A DNA stretch of 64,000 nucleotides. It comes from Bacteroidales bacterium UBA5762 (lineage in GTDB: Bacteria > Bacteroidota > Bacteroidia > Bacteroidales > TTA-H9). The notes under the pieces were generated by a model. It searched no databases, had not been told where the DNA came from, and was given only the letters and a program-made list of their open reading frames with translations. The stretch's first letter is position 1, and each line of letters begins with the position of its first letter. Position numbers and translations under genes: made by a program. Shown here in pieces: positions 9,704 through 19,586 of the stretch. The stretch covers positions 1 to 64,000 of the forward strand of contig DIEY01000098.1 of the NCBI GenBank assembly GCA_002418865.1, given 5' to 3'.

Positions 9704-9883
9704 ATGAGACACAATTATATTTTCAATGCCCCACACCGTAATAAAGTTTTAATAGAATATTTTCAGCTCAGACTCCAGAAGGGAAAAGACAGTATTTTTC
9801 TATCTAAGATGTATGAGAAAAAAGTTGAATCATTTATGAGTAGAAGCCATCTTTGGGAATTAATGATATCTAAAATTCTATAA
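9704..9883 (+). CDS. Possible small protein, unknown
   Basis: A 59-aa frame from ATG 9704 to TAA, below common length cut-offs. The product is basic and helical-looking (MRHNYIFNAPHRNKVLIEYF...), with no signal peptide or membrane segment. The same frame stays open upstream into the end of the ATPase gene, so it could equally be the tail of a decayed longer gene. I recognise no family. It has no promoter box of its own and ends about 40 bases before the permease promoter. Confidence 0.25.
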   Translation: MRHNYIFNAPHRNKVLIEYFQLRLQKGKDSIFLSKMYEKKVESFMSRSHLWELMISKIL

Positions 9884-9921
9884 GATGATTTTAGAAATGG
9901 AATTCATAAAGTCAATCAGTT

Positions 9922-9929
9922 TATCTTTG
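9922..9929 (+). promoter_or_regulatory. -7 box for the TSUP permease gene
   Basis: TATCTTTG fits TAnnTTTG; it ends 66 bases before the ATG at 9995. Confidence 0.5.
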
Positions 9930-9994
9930 CGATTTCGACAAAGATTTTCCTTGAAGAAAGATCAGGAAGTTCTCCATTTATAAAACAGGAAGAT

Positions 9995-10897
9995 ATGGAA
10001 AAGAAGACATCTTCAATTAGCCTTAAAACTCTTTTTTATCTGTATTTATTCATTTTCGGCGGATTAGCTATTATAGGTTCTATAGTAGTTATTTTGATGG
10101 TATATTTATTTAAAACGATTAATTTTGAGGATATCATTTCTTTTACGCAAAATGCATATCATTCGGGGCTACTCTTATTTATAGTGTTTGGATTTCTTGC
10201 ACAGATGATCGACGGTACACTGGGTATGGCTTATGGTGTGAGTTCGACGAGTTTTTTAGTGAGTACAGGAATTTCACCGGCTATTGCCAGTTCAAGCGTT
10301 CATGCTGCCGAAATCTTTACTACAGGTATTTCAGGAATTTCTCACTGGAGATTTAAGAATCTCGATAAAAAATTATTCATTCAGCTAGCCATTCCTGGTG
10401 TGATTGGTTCGGCCTTGGGAGCTTATGTCCTATCATCTTTTCAGGGTGATATACTTAAACCCATCATCAATGTTTATTTGCTATTAATGGGCTTACGTAT
10501 TTTATATAAGGCTGTGCGGAAAAAGATTATAGCAAGAAAATTCAAACAATATACGGTTTTGGGCTTATTAGGAGGTTTTGTTGATGCTTCTGGTGGAGGA
10601 GGATGGGGACCAGTAGTTTCAACGACATTAATAGGTAATGGTGAAACACCAAGAATTACAATTGGCACTGTTAATACTGCAGAATTTTTAGTTACTCTGG
10701 CCTCGACTGGAGTATTTACCATGGTAATTGGATTAAGTCATTGGCATATCATCGTAGGCCTCATTTTGGGTGGAATAATTGCAGCCCCTCTCGCTGCATT
10801 CCTCTGCAACAAAATCAATACACGATGGGCTATGGTTTTGGTGGGTATCCTGATTATGGGCTTAAGCATCAGAACCCTTCTTAAAATTATCCTTTAA
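9995..10897 (+). CDS. TSUP (TauE/SafE) family sulfite/anion permease
   Basis: Inner-membrane permease of the TauE/SafE/TSUP family, whose members move sulfite, sulfoacetate, sulfolactate and similar organosulfur anions. The 300-aa protein has one extra N-terminal hydrophobic segment (residues 18-45) and then the paired half-domains. The two diagnostic half-repeat motifs are IDGTLGMAYGVSST (about residue 71) and VDASGGGGWGPVVSTTLI (about 196). The substrate cannot be read from sequence, and no sulfur-metabolism gene is adjacent. It is transcribed alone. Confidence 0.9.
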   Translation: MEKKTSSISLKTLFYLYLFIFGGLAIIGSIVVILMVYLFKTINFEDIISFTQNAYHSGLLLFIVFGFLAQMIDGTLGMAYGVSSTSFLVSTGISPAIASSSVHAAEIFTTGISGISHWRFKNLDKKLFIQLAIPGVIGSALGAYVLSSFQGDILKPIINVYLLLMGLRILYKAVRKKIIARKFKQYTVLGLLGGFVDASGGGGWGPVVSTTLIGNGETPRITIGTVNTAEFLVTLASTGVFTMVIGLSHWHIIVGLILGGIIAAPLAAFLCNKINTRWAMVLVGILIMGLSIRTLLKIIL

Positions 10898-11132
10898 TAT
10901 CATCTCTTGAATGTTTAGGCAAATGACTTCTTTATTGCGATGAGTTTTATTATCATTCATAGTGTTAAATTTTTCTTAAAATGGATGAAAAAGTGATATA
11001 ATCACCATTTTCTGTAAATCCTCGAGTTAAAGAAATCCTCGCAAGCTATTGAAAATAATTATAGAAGTTTTAATGAGTTTTCAGAAATCATATAAAATTT
11101 CTAATTTGATTCCCCAAAGGTGTAAATTGTTG

Positions 11133-11140
11133 TATTTTTG
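11133..11140 (+). promoter_or_regulatory. -7 box for the propeller lipoprotein gene
   Basis: TATTTTTG fits TAnnTTTG and ends 28 bases before ATG 11169. Because it lies downstream of the earliest in-frame start at 11049, it supports the shorter, signal-bearing start. Confidence 0.65.
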
Positions 11141-11168
11141 TAATTCAACTTATAAAAGGAGATGCAAT

Positions 11169-12281
11169 ATGAAAGCAAAACTTTTTGTTTTAAGCTTAAT
11201 ATTAGCTATGTTTTTTATGGCTGGTTGTGGAGAAGATAAAGATGGTACAGAACCTACTCCCAGTGTCGATTCAACGATGATAAATCCATCATGGACATTT
11301 AATGAAATACCCGAATTAAGATTTGCAGAAATCTCTCGTAATGGCAAATGGGCAATCATAGCCAGTGATTATAAAATTGCTTTATTAGATTTGAAAAATA
11401 AAACTAAACTTTATGAACTTGCTACCAATGAAAGTGAAAATGATTTTGTAACGCAAGTATCTATTTCTGATCAAGGTTATGCATTAGTTGCGAGTAATAA
11501 TAAGCTCAGGGTTTTTTCTGTCACACAAGGCTTGATAGCTGATTTTTCGGAAGTATATGTTGACCAGGTGCGTTATTATGTGAGTGGTTATCCAAGTGTG
11601 ATTGCACCTTCTGGCGTTTCATACTGTGTGCACGGATATATGAAGTTCTCTCTTCCCAATAATTTGGTTTGGTTAAATAATGACGACAACCCAAATTATG
11701 ATGTTTCGAATGAGCTGGATTTATCGGGTGATGGCTCATTAATTGCGAGTGCCAGTGGAGTATATGGTAAATTGGTTCTGCTCAACGGCCAAGGCGAAGT
11801 GCTATGGAAATCATCCATTGATAATGATGCTATAAGTAATGTAGATATTTCGTATGATGGAACCACAATTGCCATCGCTGATCTCAGTGAAATCTGTGTT
11901 TATAATAGCTCCAGCTCAACACCTATTATAAGGTGGCCTCACAACGCTTATCATGCCGTAGTGGCTATTTCCGATAATGGAGGTGTAATTGCTGGAGGTA
12001 CTGCAGGGAGACTCATCATTTTTAAACAGAGTTCTCAAAGTCCCAGTATATATGATAAACCCGATGGTGAAGTAAATGATATTACTATTTCTTCCAATGG
12101 GAAAGTAATAGTTTTGGCAACTGATTTTGGAGGGCTCGAAATTTATAACGACTTAGGAAAACTCATGTATCAACACGATAGTCAATATGCGGGGGTTACA
12201 TCAAATGTCAGTATTAGTTCAGATGGGAAAAATGTTGGGTGCATCTTTCAAAAAGAATTCCATCTCTATGTTCTGCCATGA
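11169..12281 (+). CDS. Lipoprotein with WD40/PQQ-like beta-propeller
   Basis: Predicted outer-membrane or periplasmic lipoprotein of 370 aa. ATG 11169 begins a lipoprotein signal (MKAKLFVLSLILAMFFMAGC) with the lipobox Cys at residue 20, followed by an acidic linker. The rest consists of repeated blade-like units of about 45 residues, each with a line such as SISDQGYALVAS, LSGDGSLIASAS, ISYDGTTIAIAD, ISDNGGVIAGGT or ISSNGKVIVLAT, the pattern of a quinoprotein/WD40-like propeller. No catalytic residues are evident; a binding or scaffold role is an inference. It is monocistronic and upstream of the fMet tRNA region. Confidence 0.75.
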   Translation: MKAKLFVLSLILAMFFMAGCGEDKDGTEPTPSVDSTMINPSWTFNEIPELRFAEISRNGKWAIIASDYKIALLDLKNKTKLYELATNESENDFVTQVSISDQGYALVASNNKLRVFSVTQGLIADFSEVYVDQVRYYVSGYPSVIAPSGVSYCVHGYMKFSLPNNLVWLNNDDNPNYDVSNELDLSGDGSLIASASGVYGKLVLLNGQGEVLWKSSIDNDAISNVDISYDGTTIAIADLSEICVYNSSSSTPIIRWPHNAYHAVVAISDNGGVIAGGTAGRLIIFKQSSQSPSIYDKPDGEVNDITISSNGKVIVLATDFGGLEIYNDLGKLMYQHDSQYAGVTSNVSISSDGKNVGCIFQKEFHLYVLP

Positions 12282-12644
12282 TAAGGCTGCTTGTTTATCA
12301 AACCATATAATGCAAGCTATGCGCAATATTCAGAGAATTGAATAAAAAGGATGATCGTTAGAATGATTGTGTGGGAAGGCGAGAAAATGGGGGAAAGTGA
12401 ACAGAGATGGAGTGTGACGAGAAAAGTTTGAAAGTTTGTGAAATTTATAGAGGAATCCGAAGACAGAAAAATTAAAGTTAATATCTAAAAAACCTCGGAT
12501 TGTTGAGATTATATGAGATTTTGAATTGGGGTACTTAGCTACAAAATAACTGAATAATCAATGTGCTGAGCAGTGAATGATTTAGTTTATTTGATATGGA
12601 TTTTGGTAAATCTTTAAATACCCATCACCGAACGCTAATTCTTG
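12282..12644. other. Intergenic region before tRNA
   Basis: About 360 bases with stop codons in every frame examined, no convincing hairpin and no recognisable gene. On the minus strand it lies downstream of the tRNA. Confidence 0.5.
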
Positions 12645-12716
<72 letters not shown>

Positions 12717-13000
12717 ATATATCTTTATAATAATTTATTACCCTGTTTTTAACTTTGCAAAATTAATATATTTCTCAATATCCATCATTATCAAATCATC
12801 AAAATTTTTTTCTTTATAGGAAAAATATTAAATTGACTGATAATCAATTATTAATAGATTTATGCCCATCTTGAATTTTTTATTTATTATCTAATTTGCC
12901 ACGATAAGACTAAGCTAATGTTTTGATTTATTGTATTTTAGTTATATAAATGAGTCTATATGCCGAAAAATCAATTACTTTGCAAAAAATTTTTGTTTCG

Positions 13001-13879
13001 ATGGCTTATAAATCGGGATTTGTAAATATTATTGGGAAACCCAATGTGGGTAAGTCAACCTTGCTAAATGCCCTCGTGGGAGAAAAAATATCTGCCGTTA
13101 CTTATAAAGCCCAAACTACTCGGCAGCGTATTTTGGGTATTGTGAGTAAAGAAGATTACCAAATCATTTATTCTGATACGCCTGGCATTCTCGATCCAGC
13201 CTATAAACTTCATGAATCCATGATGAAGTATGTAGAGACCTCACTCGAAGATGCCGATGTTTTTTTATACATGGTAGAAGCAGGAGAAAGGAATCCACCC
13301 TTGAAAGTTATACAGAAAATGCTGGATTCGAAAATTCCAATCATTGTATTAATCAATAAAATTGATAAAATCAAAACTGAATTGATAGCTGAAGAAATAG
13401 CTTATTGGAGAGGATTTTTTCCAGAGGCCGAAATTATACCTATCTCAGCTTTATATGGTAGTCGTTTACCTGATTTGGTGAATAAAATTGTAGAACTTCT
13501 TCCTGAAAATCCGCCTTATTTTCCTCAAGACGAGATTACTGATAGAACTACACGTTTTATAGTGTCGGAAATCATCCGTGAAAAAATATTCTTGAATTAC
13601 CGTAAAGAAGTTCCTTATCATAGCGAGGTGATTGTTGATGCATTTAAAGAAGAAGAGAATCTGATTCGCATTCATGCTATTATTTATGTTGCTAAGGAAT
13701 CTCAAAAAATAATCATCATTGGGAAGAATGGTGAGGCTATTAAGAAGCTTGGCATAGAGGCACGTAAGGAAATTGAAGCCTTTGTTGGCACTAAAGTTTA
13801 TTTGGAATTATCGGTTAAAGTAGCCGAAAACTGGCGTAATGATCCAAAGATGTTGCGTCGTATGGGCTATGAATTATGA
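13001..13879 (+). CDS. era: GTPase Era
   Basis: Essential GTPase that binds the 3' end of 16S rRNA and assists 30S subunit maturation. The start is set at ATG 13001 (MAYKSGFVNIIGKPN), giving 292 aa, the usual Era length; the frame is open 17 codons further upstream. The Walker motif GKPNVGKST lies at about residue 12, switch DTPGIL at about 60 and NKID at about 123. The C-terminal KH domain has IIIGKNGEAIKKLG, followed by the conserved ending WRNDPKMLRRMGY. It is followed after 21 bases by der, forming a ribosome-biogenesis operon. Confidence 0.97.
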   Translation: MAYKSGFVNIIGKPNVGKSTLLNALVGEKISAVTYKAQTTRQRILGIVSKEDYQIIYSDTPGILDPAYKLHESMMKYVETSLEDADVFLYMVEAGERNPPLKVIQKMLDSKIPIIVLINKIDKIKTELIAEEIAYWRGFFPEAEIIPISALYGSRLPDLVNKIVELLPENPPYFPQDEITDRTTRFIVSEIIREKIFLNYRKEVPYHSEVIVDAFKEEENLIRIHAIIYVAKESQKIIIIGKNGEAIKKLGIEARKEIEAFVGTKVYLELSVKVAENWRNDPKMLRRMGYEL

Positions 13880-13900
13880 CGTTAAAAATGACGAAGAATT

Positions 13901-15211
13901 ATGGCATCTAATATTTTAGCAATCGTTGGAAGACCCAATGTTGGGAAATCCACACTTTTCAATCGCTTGATTGGAGGAAGGCAAGCAATAGTTGATCCTA
14001 CCAGTGGAGTTACGCGCGACCGTATTTATGGTCAAAGCGACTGGAATGGTATTTATTTTTCAGTGATTGATACAGGCGGATATGTTGAAAATTCTGACGA
14101 TATTTTTGAAGAGGAGATACGTAAACAAGCCAAACTGGCTATTGATGAAGCAGATGCAATCGTCTTTCTTACCGATGGACGAGAAGGTGTTACTCCCTTA
14201 GATGAAGCTATTGCCGATATTTTAAGAAAATCGGGTAAACCCATCTTTCTTACTGTAAACAAAATTGACGACCCTATATTGGCTAATTTTGAGTCAGAAT
14301 TTTATTCTTTGGGAATGGGAGATGTTTATTCTATTTCGGCCATCACAGGAAGTGGAACAGGCGAATTGCTCGATGCTATAGTTAAATGCTTTAATCCTCA
14401 ACATGAAATAGATCATAATGAAAGTTTGCCCCGCATAGCCATTGTTGGACGACCTAATGTTGGCAAGTCATCATTGGTTAACATGCTTACGGGCGAAGAA
14501 CGCAATATTGTCACTCCTATCCCAGGAACTACTCGTGATGCTATCTATACTCCATACAAATCTTTTGGCTTCGACTTTTTACTGGTTGATACGGCTGGTT
14601 TAAGGAAAAAATCGAAAGTGGAAGAAAATATCGAGTTCTATTCTGTTATGCGTGCAGTAAGAGCCATCGAAAATAGCGACATCTGCATTTTAATGGCCGA
14701 TGCCTCCATGGGATTTCAACAACAAGACTTGAACATTTTCGGCCTTATCAAAAGAAATCACAAAGGAATAATAATTTTGATGAATAAATGGGACCTCGTG
14801 CAAAAAGACAATAAAACACTTAAATTATACGAGCAAGAGATTCATAAAAAAATCGAACCTTTTACCGATGTTCCCATTATATTTACTTCGGTATACGAAA
14901 AGAAGCGTTTGCTTAAGGCATTGGAATGGGCTATTAGGGTTTATGAAAATCGAAAACAACGCATTAGCACTTCTCGTCTCAATGAGGTGATGCTACCTAT
15001 CATCAGTCAAAATCCACCCCCTATCGTCAAAGGTAAAGTGGTGAAAATTAAATATGCCACACAATTGCCAAAGCCTTATCCGATTTTTCTTTTCTTTTGC
15101 AATCATCCACAGTATATTCGAGAGGATTACAAAAGATTTATCGAGAATAAATTGCGTGAAAATTTCTCCTTTACAGGAGTTCCTATCGAGATTTATTTCA
15201 GAGAAAAATGA
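13901..15211 (+). CDS. der: GTPase Der (EngA)
   Basis: Double-GTPase needed for 50S subunit assembly. The 436-aa protein holds two G domains in tandem, each with GRPNVGKS (residues about 9 and 183), DTGG/DTAG switch motifs, and NKID/NKWD specificity motifs, followed by the C-terminal KH-like domain (residues about 350-436). Length is normal. Its TGA stop overlaps the ATG of the S4 gene as ATGA, so era-der-S4 are probably one transcript with coupled translation of the last two. Confidence 0.97.
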   Translation: MASNILAIVGRPNVGKSTLFNRLIGGRQAIVDPTSGVTRDRIYGQSDWNGIYFSVIDTGGYVENSDDIFEEEIRKQAKLAIDEADAIVFLTDGREGVTPLDEAIADILRKSGKPIFLTVNKIDDPILANFESEFYSLGMGDVYSISAITGSGTGELLDAIVKCFNPQHEIDHNESLPRIAIVGRPNVGKSSLVNMLTGEERNIVTPIPGTTRDAIYTPYKSFGFDFLLVDTAGLRKKSKVEENIEFYSVMRAVRAIENSDICILMADASMGFQQQDLNIFGLIKRNHKGIIILMNKWDLVQKDNKTLKLYEQEIHKKIEPFTDVPIIFTSVYEKKRLLKALEWAIRVYENRKQRISTSRLNEVMLPIISQNPPPIVKGKVVKIKYATQLPKPYPIFLFFCNHPQYIREDYKRFIENKLRENFSFTGVPIEIYFREK

Positions 15212-15591
15212 GTGAGGAAGAAATTCGTATCGATAAATGGTTGTGGGCCGTACGTTTGTTTAAGACACGTTCACTGGCAAGCCAAGCCTGCCGGGCTGGC
15301 AAAGTCAAAATAAATAGCATGGTTGTAAAACCTTCACGAGTTATTCGCTGCGGTGATGTTTTACAAATCAGTTTGGAAGACTTGATTAAAACAATTGAAG
15401 TAAAGGCTATTCTGCATAATAGGATTTCGGCTAAAGAAGTATCGAATTACTTGATCGATCATACCCCTGCAGAAGAATATGAACGCCAGAAAATGATTTA
15501 CGAAATGAAGCAGGAGATAAGGCCTAAAGGTAAAGGCCGGCCAACAAAAAAAGAAAGACGAGATATCGACCGCTTAAAAAATTCTTTTTAA
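15208..15591 (+). CDS. S4-domain RNA-binding protein (HslR-like)
   Basis: Small RNA-binding protein of 127 aa with an N-terminal S4 domain (IRIDKWLWAVRLFKTRSLAS, residues about 6-25) and a basic C-terminus (RPKGKGRPTKKERR), the arrangement of Hsp15/HslR. In E. coli Hsp15 binds stalled 50S subunits carrying nascent chains. It overlaps der by 4 bases. Its last 18 bases overlap the 3' end of the convergent DUF5916 gene, so the two stop regions are read on both strands. Confidence 0.9.
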   Translation: MSEEEIRIDKWLWAVRLFKTRSLASQACRAGKVKINSMVVKPSRVIRCGDVLQISLEDLIKTIEVKAILHNRISAKEVSNYLIDHTPAEEYERQKMIYEMKQEIRPKGKGRPTKKERRDIDRLKNSF

Positions 15592-18261
15592 GTGCTGATA
15601 TTGAATTAAATAACTTATTTTCACCATAAAAATATTTTCTGGATAGATGTCGAATAGTGAAGAGATATCTTTTGTTGGTTTGAATCTAATTTCTGCTCCC
15701 TGCTCGGCACGGTTTTGCGACCACACAACATAGATGAATGAACCTGGGAAATATTCCCATCTCAATACCAGATTCGAAACGAAATAAAGAGCTTTGAAAT
15801 CGGGCTTATTAAATGTGTAATCAGTAATTCCATCATAGTTTTCGTCTATTTGATAGGTTTTATCCGATGGTTGGTAAAATAGTTGAGCTTCGGAATACTC
15901 GGTAAATCTTTGGTAATAATCATTAGCCTTAGGCGAAGCTATAAACTTAAAACGAGAGTATTCTCCACTCGAAATGAAGGGCTGGCCATAATACTGTAAG
16001 GATAAATCATTGGAAAGATTTAAGTTGACACGCATTTGCAGAGCTAAAGTCTTTTGGTGAATATGTGCCATGATATATCGAGGTTTTCCGTTCATTTCTT
16101 TTTCTGCTACATATTGTAGATTGTCATTATTTACCGAATATTCCGGATATAGGCCAAAACTCATGGCGGTAATAGGGTGATAAGTCATTCCTATTTCTAC
16201 GGAACTGTAATCAAAATTGGGAGTAAATGATTGATAAAAACTTGTGTTGAATTCAGCTAGCAGTTTTTTTCGCGTGTCGGTGGATAAGTAGCCCCAGTAA
16301 GAATATCCACCGGGCAACTTAAGTGCGGGTCCACCTCTTAGAATGTAGTTGTCTAAATTATTGCCATCGAAGTTCAATCCAGCGCTAATTTGCCAGTAAT
16401 TCTTAAATTGAGCCCATGCGTTGATATTTCCTCCTTTGAAAAGGCTGTTCATTCCAAAATCCCACCCGCTCCATTGATTAAGGTTTAAGCCTGCGCTTCT
16501 GAAAATTAAGAAAGGATGATACTTTTGGTATCCTATCCAAGCAACTTGAAAAATATTATCTGCTTGATGTAGATAACCGATATCATTGATTTCGAGTCCT
16601 GGTGAACGCCAGGTAATAAAAACGCTATATTTCCAGCTGCTATTTCCTTGACGGCCAAAATGAATACTGCCACCATGACCAGAAAGGCTTGTTCTCAAAG
16701 TGTCGAATTTCAAATAAGTGGCATCGGGGCGCTGAAAATTTCGTATGGGAGATTGCTGTAATTTGCTGATGGCTTCTTTAGTACCATTCACATAACTGGC
16801 AATGGCTTTGATGTCTAAGAAATAAGTTTGTTTTTTCCATGAATAATAAAAATCTAATCCACCTGTTGTAGCCCAAGTGGACAATAAACTTGGGTTGCCT
16901 TCACTATGGTCGTGATAAACAGAGGTAATCATTCCGCCAATGCGGCTTTCGCCTTGGTGATAATCTTTCAGTATGCGGCCAACAAAATAATTACTAAAAG
17001 GCTCACATATAACGCTTGTTTCTTCGCTTCCTTTTGTAATTTTTGCTGAGGTCTTGTCCGTCATGCTTTCCAAGACTCCAAATGACCAACCATCCTTAGT
17101 TTTTCCTGTTAATTTAAATGCTGCAAGAATGGGAGTTGCTTCTGGCATGTCTACATAATCGGCATCGGGTATATATTTGGGCTTTCGACCAATGCGTCTC
17201 GAATAAAAAAGATTATCTCCCGAAAAGCTATTATCGCCTGGTGTTATCTGAAAATTCAGAATATTTTTCCCTTCGATAAAAAAAGGACGTTTTTCAGTGA
17301 AATAAGTCTCGAAAGCCGTCAGGTTCACTACGGAAGGATCGGCTTCAACCTGTCCAAAATCTGGGTTGATAGTATAGTCGAGAATTACATTCGAAGCCAA
17401 ACTTACCTTTCCATCTATACCAGCCCTGAAAATTGTGTTCTTTCCAGGCCGATATGGATTTTCTTCTTCTTTTTTATATGTTTCGTGCTGAATAGCTACA
17501 TAAGGTGCTATCTCTACCTGTGGTACGCGTTTAATGTGGTCTAATCCATTCAAACGTCCAAAATAACGCACCCATCCGGGAGCATTTCTAGGAATATACT
17601 GCCATAGGGACATTTCTTCATTTCGATGGATATTTCTGATGACCTGCAAACCCCAACCCTCAGAGTTATTCTTATCGAATCGAAGTTGTGAAAGTGAAAT
17701 CTTCATTTCGACCGACCATCCTTTTTCGTGCACTATCGTCTTGGCTTCCCAAATGGCATCCCATGTAGGATCAGGGTCTCCTGTATTATCGGTTTCCGAT
17801 TGTATGCCATCGAATTTTACACCCGCAGCACTGATGAAAAAAGTAAAAGCCGTAGTACGATCATTGTATGTATCTATTTGTATACCAACCCAATCGCCTT
17901 GTATGTCATCCCTACGTGCAAGCCGCCTTACGATCTTTTTGGGCATACTGTCATAAGCCTGAATCATAAAATAAATATATTCATCATCGTAAATTACTTT
18001 GAATTCAGTGAGCTGGCTGGGTAGCACCTTTTCGTAAGGACGCTGCTGAATAAAATTTCCACACGCAATCGTCTCTTTCCATTCTTTTTCGTCTTCTTGG
18101 CCATCTAAATTGATTTTAGCCTCAGGAAAATATATTGCCTTGCAGCTTTTTAGTGAATCATCCATTCCAAAACTTAACTCTACTATTGTAAAAAGACATA
18201 ATATGGTAAAAAGGATTTGTATGCCTGATGATTTTTTGAATAGCCCTTTCTGTAAATGCAT
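15574..18261 (-). CDS. DUF5916 / CBM9-like outer-membrane protein
   Basis: Predicted exported protein of 895 aa with an N-terminal signal (hydrophobic core IQILFTILCLFTIVELSFG). Residues about 45-215 resemble a carbohydrate-binding family 9-type beta sandwich (SQLTEFKVIYDDEYIYFMIQ, EMKISLSQLRFD). The remainder is the DUF5916 region (EADPSVVNLTAFETYFTEKRPFF), rich in alternating aromatic/polar strands as in outer-membrane barrels. The function of the family is unknown; a link with envelope or hydrolase systems is only inferred. The 3' end overlaps the S4 gene by 18 bases on the opposite strand. No -7 box was found upstream. Confidence 0.85.
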   Translation of the reverse strand: MHLQKGLFKKSSGIQILFTILCLFTIVELSFGMDDSLKSCKAIYFPEAKINLDGQEDEKEWKETIACGNFIQQRPYEKVLPSQLTEFKVIYDDEYIYFMIQAYDSMPKKIVRRLARRDDIQGDWVGIQIDTYNDRTTAFTFFISAAGVKFDGIQSETDNTGDPDPTWDAIWEAKTIVHEKGWSVEMKISLSQLRFDKNNSEGWGLQVIRNIHRNEEMSLWQYIPRNAPGWVRYFGRLNGLDHIKRVPQVEIAPYVAIQHETYKKEEENPYRPGKNTIFRAGIDGKVSLASNVILDYTINPDFGQVEADPSVVNLTAFETYFTEKRPFFIEGKNILNFQITPGDNSFSGDNLFYSRRIGRKPKYIPDADYVDMPEATPILAAFKLTGKTKDGWSFGVLESMTDKTSAKITKGSEETSVICEPFSNYFVGRILKDYHQGESRIGGMITSVYHDHSEGNPSLLSTWATTGGLDFYYSWKKQTYFLDIKAIASYVNGTKEAISKLQQSPIRNFQRPDATYLKFDTLRTSLSGHGGSIHFGRQGNSSWKYSVFITWRSPGLEINDIGYLHQADNIFQVAWIGYQKYHPFLIFRSAGLNLNQWSGWDFGMNSLFKGGNINAWAQFKNYWQISAGLNFDGNNLDNYILRGGPALKLPGGYSYWGYLSTDTRKKLLAEFNTSFYQSFTPNFDYSSVEIGMTYHPITAMSFGLYPEYSVNNDNLQYVAEKEMNGKPRYIMAHIHQKTLALQMRVNLNLSNDLSLQYYGQPFISSGEYSRFKFIASPKANDYYQRFTEYSEAQLFYQPSDKTYQIDENYDGITDYTFNKPDFKALYFVSNLVLRWEYFPGSFIYVVWSQNRAEQGAEIRFKPTKDISSLFDIYPENIFMVKISYLIQYQHLKRIF

Positions 18262-18373
18262 GAATTATTTAATAGTGATTGTAAAATTCAGACGGCATTT
18301 TCTAAATATTGTTACAGATAAGAGATAATAATTTTTGGATATTTAGATAATATTCGATAAACGCTGAAAAGAA

Positions 18374-19570
18374 TCAGAAAATATAAAGTAGGATGCCTTT
18401 AAGATATTCGCCTTCGGGATGGAAAATGCTAACGGGATGATCGGGCCCCTGTGTCAAGTGATGAAGAAGTTTTACTTCACGTTCGGCTTCAATGGCTGCC
18501 GAGAGTATAATTCCCGAAAAAAGTGAACTGTCTATCACCTGCGAACATGAAAAAGTGAAAAGAAACGAACCTGGTTTTGCCTTGCGAATGGCAAGACGGT
18601 TAATGTGGCGATAAGCACGGACGGCGTTGGCTTTTTGATGACTGTGTTTTGCAAAAGCCGGTGGATCGAGAATGATGAGGTCATATTCTTCCTTCATATC
18701 GACGAGATACTTTAAAGCATCGGCCTTTATACAGGAATGAGGGAAAGCATCGAAGCCATTGAGCTGAAGGTTTCGTTCACAATTTTCGATGGCAGTACCA
18801 CTACTATCCACAGAATCTACTCTAATAGCCCCTCCGCCAAAAGCATATACACTGAAGGCACCCGTATAGCAAAAACAATTTAATACCGAACGTCCAATAG
18901 CATATCTTCTCATCATTTCACGATTTTCCCTTTGATCGAGGAAAAAACCCGTCTTTTGCCCTTTCATGAAATCTACTTCGAATTGGAATCCATTTTCTTT
19001 TATCACTGCATTTTCGGCATTCCCCCATAAAAATCCTTCGTTGAGGTTGTTGTTTTTAACAGAATAATTCGTGTATTCAGCTGGTTTTGAATAAATTGCC
19101 CTAAGATGATTTGGGTAAATCGATAATAGAGATTCTGCGAGAGTATGGAGAAGAATCTGCATGCCTGTTGATTGAGCCTGGAATACCATTACACCATTGT
19201 AATAATCGGCTACTAAACCTGGCATTCCATCGCCTTCAGAATTGATAAAACGGTAGGCAGTGGTGGATCTATTATTCGTTAAACCCAAGGCTTTTCGCAA
19301 CGAAAAAGCTGTTTCGAATTTTTTTTGCCAGAAATCTTTTTCAATGGGTGATGTTCCAAAAGAGATCATTTTAACGGCAATCGAACCCTCTTCTAATAGA
19401 CCGTACCCCAGTAGTTTTCGGTCATGACTTAATACAGCTACAATATCACCGGCTTGCACTTCCCCTTCAGAGTGAGCTATAGCACCGGAAAAGATCCAGG
19501 GATGTTTTCTCAATACTGGTTCTTCTTTCCCTTTTTTTAGAATGATAGACGAGTAGACTGATTTTCTCAT
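18374..19570 (-). CDS. Class I rRNA cytosine-5 methyltransferase (RlmI-like)
   Basis: SAM-dependent methyltransferase of the RlmI/RlmK family, probably making m5C in 23S rRNA. The 398-aa protein begins with a PUA-type RNA-binding domain (residues about 10-85, HPWIFSGAI). The Rossmann domain carries the SAM loop LNCFCYTGAFSVYAFGGGA near residue 225 and the NPPY-like motif DLIILDPPAFAKH near 285. A Cys in FTFSCSQVID near 335 fits the catalytic Cys of this m5C family. It follows DUF4834 after 16 bases in the same orientation. Exact target base unproven. Confidence 0.88.
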   Translation of the reverse strand: MRKSVYSSIILKKGKEEPVLRKHPWIFSGAIAHSEGEVQAGDIVAVLSHDRKLLGYGLLEEGSIAVKMISFGTSPIEKDFWQKKFETAFSLRKALGLTNNRSTTAYRFINSEGDGMPGLVADYYNGVMVFQAQSTGMQILLHTLAESLLSIYPNHLRAIYSKPAEYTNYSVKNNNLNEGFLWGNAENAVIKENGFQFEVDFMKGQKTGFFLDQRENREMMRRYAIGRSVLNCFCYTGAFSVYAFGGGAIRVDSVDSSGTAIENCERNLQLNGFDAFPHSCIKADALKYLVDMKEEYDLIILDPPAFAKHSHQKANAVRAYRHINRLAIRKAKPGSFLFTFSCSQVIDSSLFSGIILSAAIEAEREVKLLHHLTQGPDHPVSIFHPEGEYLKGILLYIF

Positions 19571-19586
19571 GTTCTATCTTAAAAAT

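Larger units (their letters stand above)
9639..9994. other. Intergenic region with one possible short ORF
   Basis: About 356 bases between the ATPase and permease genes. It holds the 59-codon ORF at 9704-9883 and a -7 box at 9922-9929. No hairpin terminator for the ATPase gene was found. Confidence 0.5.
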
